Source of the DNA: Agapetus fuscipes
Lineage: Eukaryota > Arthropoda > Insecta > Trichoptera > Glossosomatidae
Length of the DNA stretch: 64,000 nt
Assembly (NCBI GenBank): GCA_951799405.1
Contig: OX637350.1
Span: 7,177,852 to 7,241,851, forward strand
Direction: 5' to 3'
Within the stretch, counting starts at the first letter, position 1. Every line of letters starts with the position of its first letter. The position numbers were made by a program, and so were the translations under genes. Shown piece by piece: positions 14,401 to 26,400 of the stretch. The notes beneath the pieces were generated by a model that made no database searches, was not told the DNA's origin, and saw only the letters and a list, made by a program, of their open reading frames with translations.

Positions 14401-17400
14401 CTGAGTCTGACATATGTATTAAGGTGGATCGCTGTATGTATGGAAAAAATTAAAAATCATTTTTTCGTAATTGCGTTATGCAGAACAGTTGCTCTATGGG
14501 GTGAGTATCTGATATAAAAAAAAATCTTATCAAAATATTAATTTATTATACTGCCCCAAGTGATCAGAAAAATTACAAAAATACATAAAACTACTCATTT
14601 TTACCCCTGTGTTTAAGAATCAAGTATTAGATAAAATCAAACGAAATTTAATTTTGTTTCTTTAAAATGAATGAAATAGTTATCATTACGTGTTTGGTAT
14701 CTTGTAATTTGAGAGGGATGGGTGGAGGCACCCCCTTACTTTGTTACTCCGCGCAGACGCGCGTCACCAAAACCGGAAACAGAAATATTAGCCATACAAA
14801 GAAAAAGCCACAAGTTCATTGCCAAATCTGTCTGACCTATCAACTGATGTCTCTCAACAACCAGTCTCAACAGTAATAGTAAAACTAGCACTTCAGAGAC
14901 CGCTACCTCAAATTTCGTATTCATATTCATTAAAAAATATTGACCTTGGCATACTGGAAAAACCTGTGGATAAATTTGGCATTTCCAATAAGGCTGAAGC
15001 TGCTCTTGTTTTGGCAACAAAGCGTTGGTATTATTTCAGACAAATATTCATCCAAAGTTTTCGATCAAAATAAAATTAGAAGAGCCCGTGAAAAGCAAAT
15101 AACTAAGTTCAGCGGTGTGACCATTGATTCTGATTACTAAGATTTGGGTGTATACTTTGATGGACGTAAAAATAAAACCTTTAATATGGTGGATCACAAG
15201 AGAAATATAATTATAGAGGAGCGTATTAGTTTACTTAAGGACGCAAGGTCACAGTACATTGGTCATATTTCTTTAAGCACTGGAAAAGCAGCAATAATAA
15301 AAAGAAAAATTATGGATATTTTAATCAGTAAAGATATCAATGTCATCCTTTTTGCTGTAATCAGACGTGATAGAACTATTGTTAATACAGATGGAATTGG
15401 TAAATTCATTCCAAAAAACTTAAAATATCTAGTAAAACTGCTGCAGTGGTGTATTTGTCAACTCCATGCCAACGAACTGCCGCGCCAATTATTTGAATAT
15501 ATTGATGGTTGTACAATTGGACTAAGAAGTTACTCTGGACCCATAGAAAAGGTATTAAAAAGTTGTGAAGAGCTTCCAATAGTCTCGATTCTAACTATCC
15601 AATATGATTTACCTATTGAACGGAGAATAACTATAAAGTCTGGATATTGTTCTCAAAGCTTATTAAAAAGAAACACTGGAAAACTAGTGCATTCAAGATG
15701 GCTCACAGAATACTACGGCTTTATGTTTTTTTTTTAACCATCTGACAAGCTGTTAATATTATCAATTATATAATGAAAGTGGATGCTCTTATGTGGTCTT
15801 ACATCAAAACTAACCACATTGCATTAATGGTACTAGACACTTACACAAGACAATCAAAATGTCGCGATATTTGACAGATAATTTAAAGCAGATACTACAT
15901 CCTATAATACAGAGAAATGGATATTTCAATCATATAAAAAACATCTTACTTGCTTTGTCTTTTTATGAGTTCTAGCCTTGTGAAGAATATTGAAACGCGA
16001 CTGGAAATAATTTTGAGAATTCGAACTACGATCGGCCAAAACTTGATTTTGATGCAGACAATTATAAAAAACCTTATAAACTGTCACGAAAATAATGTGG
16101 CCAAGCCGCTTGTTACAAAATTTATGAACGGTGAATAAACATCACGTTGTTAAGAAAATCCACCGCTTGTTGACGAACTAATCTCAAGCCATTTCCATTT
16201 TCCTTTCTACACGTTAGCCACTGAAAGATTAGTAAAAATTGTAACAAAAACTTCAGCTGCTGTTTGCGGTTTTATCAGAAGAGATGAATTCATTAAAAGA
16301 AATCTGAAATCGCGACAAATAATGCATTTTTTTTCAATTTAAAGAAAGATTACCAATTCTCTTCAAAACACTATTTTCTAGACTTCTGTTGATTGCCATT
16401 TTTTCATATTTTTTGCCATAAAAGGGTATTTTTTCTATAATTTATAGAAAATCATGCTTTGTGCTTAAATTTGAACTTCATTTTACTACAATTATTTTTT
16501 TCTTAATAAACAAAAAAAAATGTTAAGTATATAGCAGTTTTTATGATTTTTATTAACTTTTCGAGGCTTTGGGGCAGTATAAAATCAAATATTTCGACCT
16601 TATGGTAGTACAATTTATTGTTTGTATTGATATAGAGCAGCTTTTGGCCAAACGCAAAATCGAAATTCCCAAAAAAACGATTTCGATCCACCTTAATATG
16701 TATACTTTGTTATTTGTTGCTAAGGGCCCTCTTTACTTAGAATTGTGTCCTTTGTTAACGGAGAAAAAAATCAAATAAGTAACTTCCGTACAAAAAACGA
16801 TTCTAGTTTAGTATTTTACCATCCAATAATAGCATTAAGCACAAATTCAAATTTCAAAAAAACATCTTATTTTTATATTCTTCAAAATATGATTTACTTC
16901 AATAAAAAATATGTGTGTGCAAATTACAAATAAAAAAAAATATATATATATTCTTATATATATATTCATTCATATCTATGTAGGTAGATAAATCAATTAT
17001 TTTTACTGTTAACGATGGATTAAATACAAATCGATGACAGTTTTAAAAACATGTTTTACTAGATTTGTTATTGGAATTAATGAATAATTAAGATTAGCAT
17101 AATCTCACTAGCAAAAAAGAAGTACAAAAACATAGAATAATTTCTCATAGCGGATAAATTGACACTCTTTACAGCAATGCGGTGTTACTTAAAAAACACT
17201 TGAAGACATAGAATGTTGTTTCTAAGTGTCCCAAGTAAAATAAAACTCGTCTTCAACGTTTACCAACAAAATCTGAGAAAAGTAAAACACCTCCTCCGGA
17301 GAGCGTTTCATTTCCGTACATTTTTTGGTAAAACGGCATGTTTATGTTTAAACGTAACTTGGAGTAAAGATCTGCAGAAACCGGTGTATCCAAACTTGAT

Positions 17401-20400
17401 GTTCTTACACCCAATCAATTAACATAATGATTATATCAAGCTGAGCTTGACCACTTTCAGTATACCACCGCTATACTTAATGTTATACATAAAATCCATA
17501 ATGTGTGTACCACCGCTCATTAAAGGAAAAAGCCGCGTAGTAAATAGATAGCCTTTTTACGAGCTTGATCGTCGTCGCTACAAAGCGCCAATTCTCAAGC
17601 AAGACCCAGTTGCTGTAGGGCTGGATGGACCTTTGGTGACCGGTCATTGGTAAAGGTTTTATGAATTTTTCAACCCACCGAAGAGCAAATTTGAAAATAT
17701 AAATGTTTTTTTTTTTGTGCTCCGCTGGGAATCTAACCCACAACTTTCCATTCAGAGTCCAAAGTAAACTGAAACTAAACTGAACTACGGACGGGTCTGA
17801 TATGGCGGCGTTAATTCCGATTTTCACCGCGTTCTTTTAAAGCCGTGTAGGTCTGTACTCCTGTTTTTCTGCAGTTCTCTTAATTATGTGTTTCAATTAA
17901 ATAGTTCATATAAAATCTCAGCGTTCAGCGCCTCCAGCAAAAAGTTCAGCGCCTCCAGTATGTACTTGTTTTACCGCCGTATTCACAAATCTTACTAACA
18001 CTTCCCTAAGGCTTCGCAAGCCCTTAGAATGTTTTTTACTCATGTATATGGTGTCTAAATTAAAACTAGTTAGGCCTAAGATAAGTGTAGGATTGGATTG
18101 GATATAAGAGCTTAGTTTCATTCTTTGTTTTCTATTTACTAAAGGTTTCAGTATTCACGCCAGGTTTTACACTAGTAGTATTATTGGTGGTGATAGTCTA
18201 TCGAATCTTTCGAGAACACCTAAGTTATCATTAACGATAAAGAACTTTAAAGCATCACTTTAAGGTTATAATTGTGTTTAATGCTCGCCCAGCTCACAGC
18301 CAAGAGCACGATTGGCAAGCGCTTTCATCGCTCCCTTTTCCGATAAACTACGACTTACCCCAATCATCCAATTCAAGTCTATCGTAAATCAGAACACCGC
18401 ACCGTAGGCGTCGGAATCGCAATAAAGCGCGCCAACGGGATCGCAGATTACAACGTTTTTATAAACTTTAACTGCCACTACCCGACGTGTTTCACTGCCC
18501 AATTCAGGAACCTATTTATTTTCACTGATAAGACGACAGACTTACGCCAACCTTGCAACTTGAAGTGGGAGTTTCCCTGCTCCTGAAGGATTGAGTAGGT
18601 TCTCAAATACAGCGCAGTATTTCTTCCATAAATAACCTTATTCCATATTAGTAGATCGATACCAAACTTCACGGGATCCTTTAGTCGTAACTGTTTTATT
18701 TTTATTTTTTAATTATGCTCAAAAATGGGCAAATTTTAGGGAAAAATCATACAAAATAAATAATGAGGGAAATGTATAACACTGGAAAATGTCAAAAAAA
18801 TGTTGTTTGTCAAAAATAAAGATTAAAAATCTGCTGAGCGGCTTAGTCGGACACAAGGAGCATCGATTTAAATGTAACATTTTTATACTTTTACTTATAA
18901 GTATAGATTATAGCGCCAGTTGTGAATAATAATAATAAAACTGTACAAGCTCCACCCGATTCATTACAGTTGCTTTGATGTGCGAGATATACATAACATA
19001 TGTAACTCTATAGTACTGCACCATATTATAATCTTTTCAATCATGGAATCAATTTGCCATATATTTCGTTCACTACGAGTACAGTCAATGGCGTCGGACG
19101 TTCAACTTGCTAAACATGCTGTCATACACTCGACTTGTAAAAGTACTTACCCGTGAATAATAAACTGTTATTTATTTTATTACAAGTGGCCTCTCTTCAT
19201 CCATCTTGGGAAAACCTGCAAAAATATGTAATAGGTACCTACCTACACTGTTTCATTCTGAGATACCTTTTACAATTTGTTACAATGTCCGTATTTTCAG
19301 GATTATTTTTGCTACCCATAATCTGCGTTTTGAGTCAAAAAAAATTGTAGTTTCCATCTAAGTTCATATTCACCAATCCTACTAACACTACCCTTAGGTG
19401 TCTTAGATTGGTTTTTATTCATGCGTGTGGTGCATAAATAAAAAAACCGTTTGATGGTTCGACTTATACATGAGGGGATAAGATAAGTTGATTTCACTTC
19501 ATCTGAAGTGGTTGGCGTAAGGCCGGCCCCCTTACCTGTAAAAATAAATAGGTTCAACTCGCCACATGCGACCCCCTCGGGGATAACGCGGCAAGAAGTT
19601 ACACTATATGTGTAGCTTAGTTGCGTTGCGTTACATAGATCATAAATATTGCACTTCCTTGAATTTTACTTTTCCCGAACTGTTTCTAGTACTTATGTCT
19701 CCACTTCCGTGAGCGCGTCATGAAATTATGAGAGACACTTTAAAAACAAACGCTAGTTAACCCAATTTCAATGAATTGCTCGTCATTTTGTCAAATGAGA
19801 AAATATTTACCTACATACAACATCCATAGAAACTGCTCTGACACGCATACCGTTTTAAGTTAATAATCTGTCCAGTTTGAAGTGAGTACTTGCGGTAGAA
19901 GTAGCGTAAGATTCACATACGAAAACTCCACTTGGTATTCCGCGCACAACGGCCAGCCAGACGTGTCAACAAAACACTCATCTAACTGTTCCTCACAGAA
20001 ATGACACACGGACATTATTAAACTTTGTTACAATGCTAGAACAAAAGTCAAATACTTACAAAATTATCATATTCTTAAACCCTGCAGTGAAATACCGTCT
20101 AAATGAAATTTCGTGCTCTTGTTTGATTTGAATTTGAATATGTAGATATCCACCTCATTTCAGTTATATTGAATACGCTAGATTCATATTGTTATTATTT
20201 GACTACCTAATATCACTTCCGCCAGCTTTCCAATCTCATTTTAATGCAATCGCATATTCAATGGCTTTCTTCGTGGCTTACAAATTTACCATGGTTTTCA
20301 TTTTATATGTTTGTATTCCAGCTGCCCGGCCGAGTGAAGTGTGCTACAGCAATGCTCACTGTCGACTCTGGGACACTGACAGCCGATGTGAATTCCTCAT

Positions 20401-23400
20401 CCCGAACCTGTTTGGTAGATGTGCCTGCAACGCCCCTCTCAAGCAGATCAACGGGAAATGTGTGGGGGAGGCTTTAGTGCAACCAGCCCCGAACGTTAGA
20501 CTACCTCAAATCGTAGCTGAAATCACAGACGACAGTGTCATCATCAATTCAGCGAGCAACTTTTCACCATCAGAAGAAGCAAACAAAACCTCAACACAAA
20601 CAGACGACGAAGCAGACAACAATATAATCCAACCTAACATTGCCGCAGTTGCAACTGCTATAAATCAATATCCAATAACAGAATATCAAAATTCAGTACC
20701 AGCAAAATCTGAGAACGACTTGAATCCAAAAAGGGTACACGAATCATTTTTGTTACTGGATACAAGAGTTATGACAACAACAGAAAAGTATGTTCCTAAG
20801 ATTGTGTATCCACATCCTGGAAAGCATGGATTCGATAGCATGCTCAAACTTATCGCTGATGACTTGAATTTGGATTTGGACTCCAATGAACAATTGCCAT
20901 ATGCAGTGACCAGACCATCCACAACACAAACAAATGAAATCAAGCAAGAATCATCCAGCAATACTTCTCCCGCCACCTCTACCACAAAGCCAAGCACAAC
21001 AGTCGTATCGGTCACAAAGCCTAGCAAGAAGAAGCCCCTGTACAAAAAACAAAGTGAGTATGAACTGGGACGTTGAGCAATTTCATTTTAAATTGATCAA
21101 ATCATTTTTGAATTAGTAGATACGTACCGTACTCTCTTTTTAAATCAGTTACATTTCATTTCAGCCGACATTAGTGCCGGCCGGGCTGAAGGAGTTGATG
21201 GGTCGTAGATTTTGATAACAGGAAACGTTCTTTAGTTTTAATCCGACTTACAAGACGTGAGGTTACTGATATAATAAATGTACACAATAATGTTGTGCTA
21301 TCTTATAAGAGGATATACTTAACGTGATTACCGTACTATAAGCAACCATACGGTAAAAATAGTTCACTTTGCCAATAAGAGTTGCAGGGCTTATATTCAT
21401 TTGACTTATGGATTATAATTTAAAGTTCACATGCGGCATGTGTAAGCGCGGACTTTTGTCTGCTTGTGGGCAAGCATTTAATATGAATTTTAAACGTAAG
21501 ATACCTTTGCAACTTTTGTGAAGTACGTTTGAAGTATGTACATAATAATCAAATATGATAGCATCCGATAAAACTGTAATTTTTTTTATTGAAAACTAAT
21601 AAGATCAAATTAAAAGTATTTTTCTTCTCTTGGTAATTTTTTGTAAATACTCCTGGTTTCAGTGCCCTTGGAGTGACTACATCACGAAACGGCGCTATAA
21701 AGAAATCATCAACTCATCATCATCATCATTCAATTTTCATTTCCCCTATGAACAATCAATGAAAAAGCCCGACCCAAATTCAATGTTAAGGGGTATTATT
21801 TTGCTTATACAACTATTTTTATTTAACAACTTATCTTGAATTTACCAAAGAATCACCTGTTTTGGCCTACTGAAATTGTCTTCACTGGGAGTAGGGACAC
21901 AGCTTGAACAAATCTCGTAAACAGCACAAAAGCTTTCACCAAATTCTGCAGCAGCCTCTCGAAAAAATTAATGATCAGATTATCTGTGTATATGTCAACG
22001 ACGTTACCATGTTGAAAGCACCGGTTCCCATAGATCACCGAAGTTAAGCAACATTGGGCGCGGATAGTACTTGGATGGGTTACCGCTCAGGTACACCGCG
22101 TGTCGTTGGCATCTTGGACCGGTCCGTATTCCAGTGGCAACACATCGGACTCGTAAATGGAATGTTGTGGATTCGGATCCCGGCGGAGCACAAAAATATG
22201 ACATTAATATTTCGAATGTGCTCTTCGCTGAGTTGAAAAATTCATAAACCTTTACCAAAGACCGGTCGCTGAAAGGTTCATCCAACCTTACAACAACTGG
22301 GTCTTGCTTGAGAATTGACGCTTTCTACAGCGACGACCAAGCTCGCAGAGGGCTCTTGAGGTGTGATACACACAAAACAGCGCTCACCAAATAAATCATC
22401 CAAATATTATTATTATTATCTACCAACCCTTTGTGGAAATTCGTACATTCTTTCCTCCTGTTTGATGTTATCCATTTCCATTGTTCCCCAGGTGGTCACA
22501 CTATCTACCACCCTTTGAGGAACTCCCTACATTCATTCCTCGCGTTTGATGTTGTCACTGTCCGTTGCTCCCCAGGTGGTCACATTATCTACCGATCTTT
22601 TGTGGAACTGTCTACATTTCTTCCTCGTGCTTGATGCTGTCATTGTCCGTTGATCCCCAGGTGGTCACCGCGTCCGTCTGGACGGGGGCGCAGTGTCTCT
22701 GGGCCAGTCTTGCACCTCCCACCTGCAGTGCCGCGGCGCCGACCCCGCCTCGCGCTGCTACTCCGGCCGCTGCGACTGCCTCCACAAGTCCAACGCCACC
22801 AACTCGTGCTCTGCCGCTCGGACGGGATGCCTGCCGGGCACCTTCCAGGTAAGACATTCGTCCACGATCACCAATCCTACAAACATCAAGTCATTGCTCT
22901 ACATCCATAAGAAAATTGCAGCTTCACATCTTGGTCTGTTCATTGGGACCATGTCCTACGAACACTAAGGGCCTGTTGCACCAACCTCCAATCAATATTT
23001 GATTGACACTTCAAATTTGACTCCTTAATTCTGATAAGGACCTCGGCTAAATATTTCTCGGAAGTGGGTAATACTATGATGAAATTTGAACAGGAAATAT
23101 GATGTACAGCAGCTGACCTACGTATATGTAACCAAATTTTGTATTTGAAAGGGAGAAATTCACTTAATTTTGATTTTTGTCTTTTGAGTTTGGTGCAACA
23201 GGCCCTAACGGTGTTATTCACACACAGCAAGTCTTTGGCTCAACCGCCACCTTACATTAATTTTCCATACGAAAAAATGATGATACATGGATCAGCTATG
23301 GAATTAATGTGCTGTGAATAGCCCTGAAAGACATTATGAGAAAGAATAGAAAAATTAAAAACACAGAGATTTACTTTCAAGTTGAGCATTTACTTCATAT

Positions 23401-26400
23401 AAAGTACCAACTTTCTTGCGTCATGTTTCGCCTTTGTATCTTACTCCGTTCATTTTGACTAAGTACTACAAACACGGCCTTTTCAAACACTACGGATTCT
23501 AACCGGTTTGTCTATGCATTGCAGCATTACTAAACTAACAGTATGAAAGCTTTCATACATTTACATACACTACTGAACTTCATACTCGACGCCGCGCCGG
23601 AAAGAAAAAAAAAACATAGACAAACCGGACAGAATGTATACAGTATGTAATGGCTGTAGTGTGTCATTGATTCACATCTGCAGGAAAATTCACGTTTACG
23701 TCTTGTGAGAGATTCCAACGCCTAATATACCATAAAAAGGTATATGTAGGTCGAGTAACAAGTTCTAGTAACAAGTATTGGGGCACGGCATTTAGCTATT
23801 TGAATCTTCATTTGTAAAAAATTCAAGTATTCAAATTACATTTCTTTCAAAATATTACATACTTGCACACTACTTATCAGAACCAAAAATGAGAAGTCAG
23901 AAAGCTCAACTGACCGAATTATTGACCAAGTACTCTACCATTTTGTTGATTTATATTTCATAAAATCAGCATCTTGAATTCAATATAAAAGATTTTCCAT
24001 AATTGAGGGTTGTCTTTAACTACCTCCAAAAAGGTGTACAAAACTTACCGAGATATTCCAAGAAAACAGTATGCTTTTTGCTTATTTGCCTTCAGGACAT
24101 TTGAAAAGTTTCACGACTAAGGATGTAATACCTGTGTTGAACTTTCTTGAACTGATATTAATATTTATAGGATTCAAAACTGGACTTCATCATGCTCCGG
24201 GTAAATTTGATCAAAATCGTTTTGATCGTCCGTGACCTATGTCGGAACTAAGACAACAGTAGACTTCGAAAAATGGTCTTATCGATCTTAAATTTTTTAA
24301 CGTCTGCTTACTATTCGAAGACGTGTTTTTCCCAAAAAGCCTTCCAATGGCCGAAGTGATCTAGTTTTACAACCTACCGCAAGGTAAGAAAATGAAGACA
24401 TAACTCTTCGCAATGATAGACAATCACGATAACCTGAGTAGACTATGCTTTAGTGGAGAAAATGTCTAAACGAATTTGACTATGACCATTGGGTTGATAA
24501 GTTAAAATAAAAAAACCTTTTACTTTGATAAAATCAAATTTTTGAACTCTCTTTGGAAAAATGCAAAAATAGTTATGGCAATTTGTTAAATGTTTCAGTG
24601 CCGTTCTACTGGCAGATGCATCAGCTGGTTCTTTGTTTGTGACGGACGCACCGACTGCCTGGACGGCTCCGACGAGGAATGCGGAGGCCCAAGGTGTCCC
24701 GGAGGAGCCTTGAGGTGCGGAGCCTGGAGAGGACGTCCCAGACCGAAGACCAGCACTCCTGCAACAGAGAGGCTGATGAGCACCAGGAGGACGCCGCCGC
24801 GCTGCATACCCAGGGCCAAGAGGTGTGATGGACACAAGGACTGTCCTGGGGGGGAAGACGAGAGGAACTGCAGGGCGACTACTAAAAGAAAGTAAGATGT
24901 GCAACTGGGAGGGAACTGTGGATCATATTAGTTTCATGCATTTACATCCATATATCGTTACTAGATAAAAAAAAAAAAAAATGCGGCGCTTTATCAATGT
25001 ACTTCCTTTGAATAAAAGAAACGGAGAAAAATTGCGATGTCCCCCCGCTGAGAGAAATTTGAAATACATATAGAACTTTGTTGCGACTACATTGTTGCTA
25101 TTGTTTAAAAATATTGATCCTATTTGTAGATGTAGTGCTTCAATGTATATAAAATAGGAAATCTAGGTGCATTTAGATATTCTTCGGCTAAATGCATTTA
25201 TTATATGGATTCTTTTTTTTAATTAACTATCAAGTGATGTCAAACTCCCTTGGGGTGGCAGTGCCTCTAATTGGCGCTATTTAAAATTGTCCAATGATTA
25301 TTATAATTATTATGTTTGTGGGTAGTAAAAATAATTTGTAATGACGAAGGCGGGTAGAAAAAATATTTTCTTAACATTTTAGTAAATTATTTTTCTACCT
25401 ACTGGCTACTGAAATAAAAATATATTCTACTTGGCAAAACGGGATTCACTTTCTCACATACGAACACTGCAAATTATTTTTCCGCCTACATAACTATTGA
25501 ACTATTTTTCTTTCAACAAAGTCAAAAAAAAATCTAACCTCCAAAATAATGCATTATTGCCCTACTTAACTAGATAAACATACAATGAATTTCCTACCCA
25601 GCAAATTAATATATTTCTACATAATTAAAAAAATCCAAACCAGAAATCGGACGAATTTTCCACACTTTAATAAGTAGTTCCTTGACTTATAGGTTGGTAT
25701 GCGGCTGACCACCCATGCTTTAAAAATGATTCACTTTGTCACCCCTGTTACAGGGAAGGACGGCAAGAGTTGCTGGGTGTATGGCCATTTGAGATTTGGT
25801 TTTTATGTTGTAGGCTTACATGAGGCATGTGCAAGCGCAAACTTGTACATGTCTGGTTGTGAGAATGCATGTAATGTGAATCTCCAATGTAACATATCTT
25901 TTCAACTTAGATTAGATTAGAATAAGTACTAATTCAGCACAGCTATAGGATACTTTCACCTGCATTTCATACTGCACCTAATACTTGGACCTGCATATAT
26001 TTGTCTTTCTTTTCCAGATGTCCCCGCCACACCTTCCAGTGTGCAGATGGCAAATGCCTTCCTGAATACGAGTTCTGCAACTCCATAATATCCTGCGAGG
26101 ACGGCTCCGACGAACCAGCTCATCTGTGTAATCGGCAGACTACGTAAGCTCATAGAAAATATCGCATCTTGTACAAAGTTAGAGCATTGGATTAAATAAC
26201 TACATGTTTACACACTTCACTGCATGCTAACAAAGTTGTATTACAGTTACGGGCACTTGGCGTTAGATGGCGCTTGGAAAATTAATACTTAACTATTTCG
26301 TTCGCTAGATATAATAATGAATATTGTATAATGTATACTATGCTAACGCTTATGGATACTTAATTTTAAGGCCCGGTATTTTCAGCGTTAGCATAGCGAC

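Larger units (their letters stand above)
2409..20321 (+). other. 18-kb intron of the EB/LDLa gene, filled with mobile DNA
   Basis: Runs from donor GTGAGT at 2409 to the acceptor TTGTATTCCAG ending at 20321. It holds family A copies, SINEs of families B, C and D, LINE 3' ends (6880-7372, 8895-9115), a decayed DNA transposon (14420-16695) and a GC-rich island (12420-12970). Stretches 4106-6064, 9270-12110 and 16704-17500 are AT-rich and show nothing I can name. No further phase-1 EB exon was found. Confidence 0.7.

Noticed and set aside
21994..22112. Functional 5S rRNA gene
   Set aside because: No T-run terminator, several changes, and it runs directly into a SINE.
22565..22910. Overlapping frames in the GC-rich exon region
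   Set aside because: Only the frame with the Cys6 pattern fits the splice phases; the others are GC-rich shadows.
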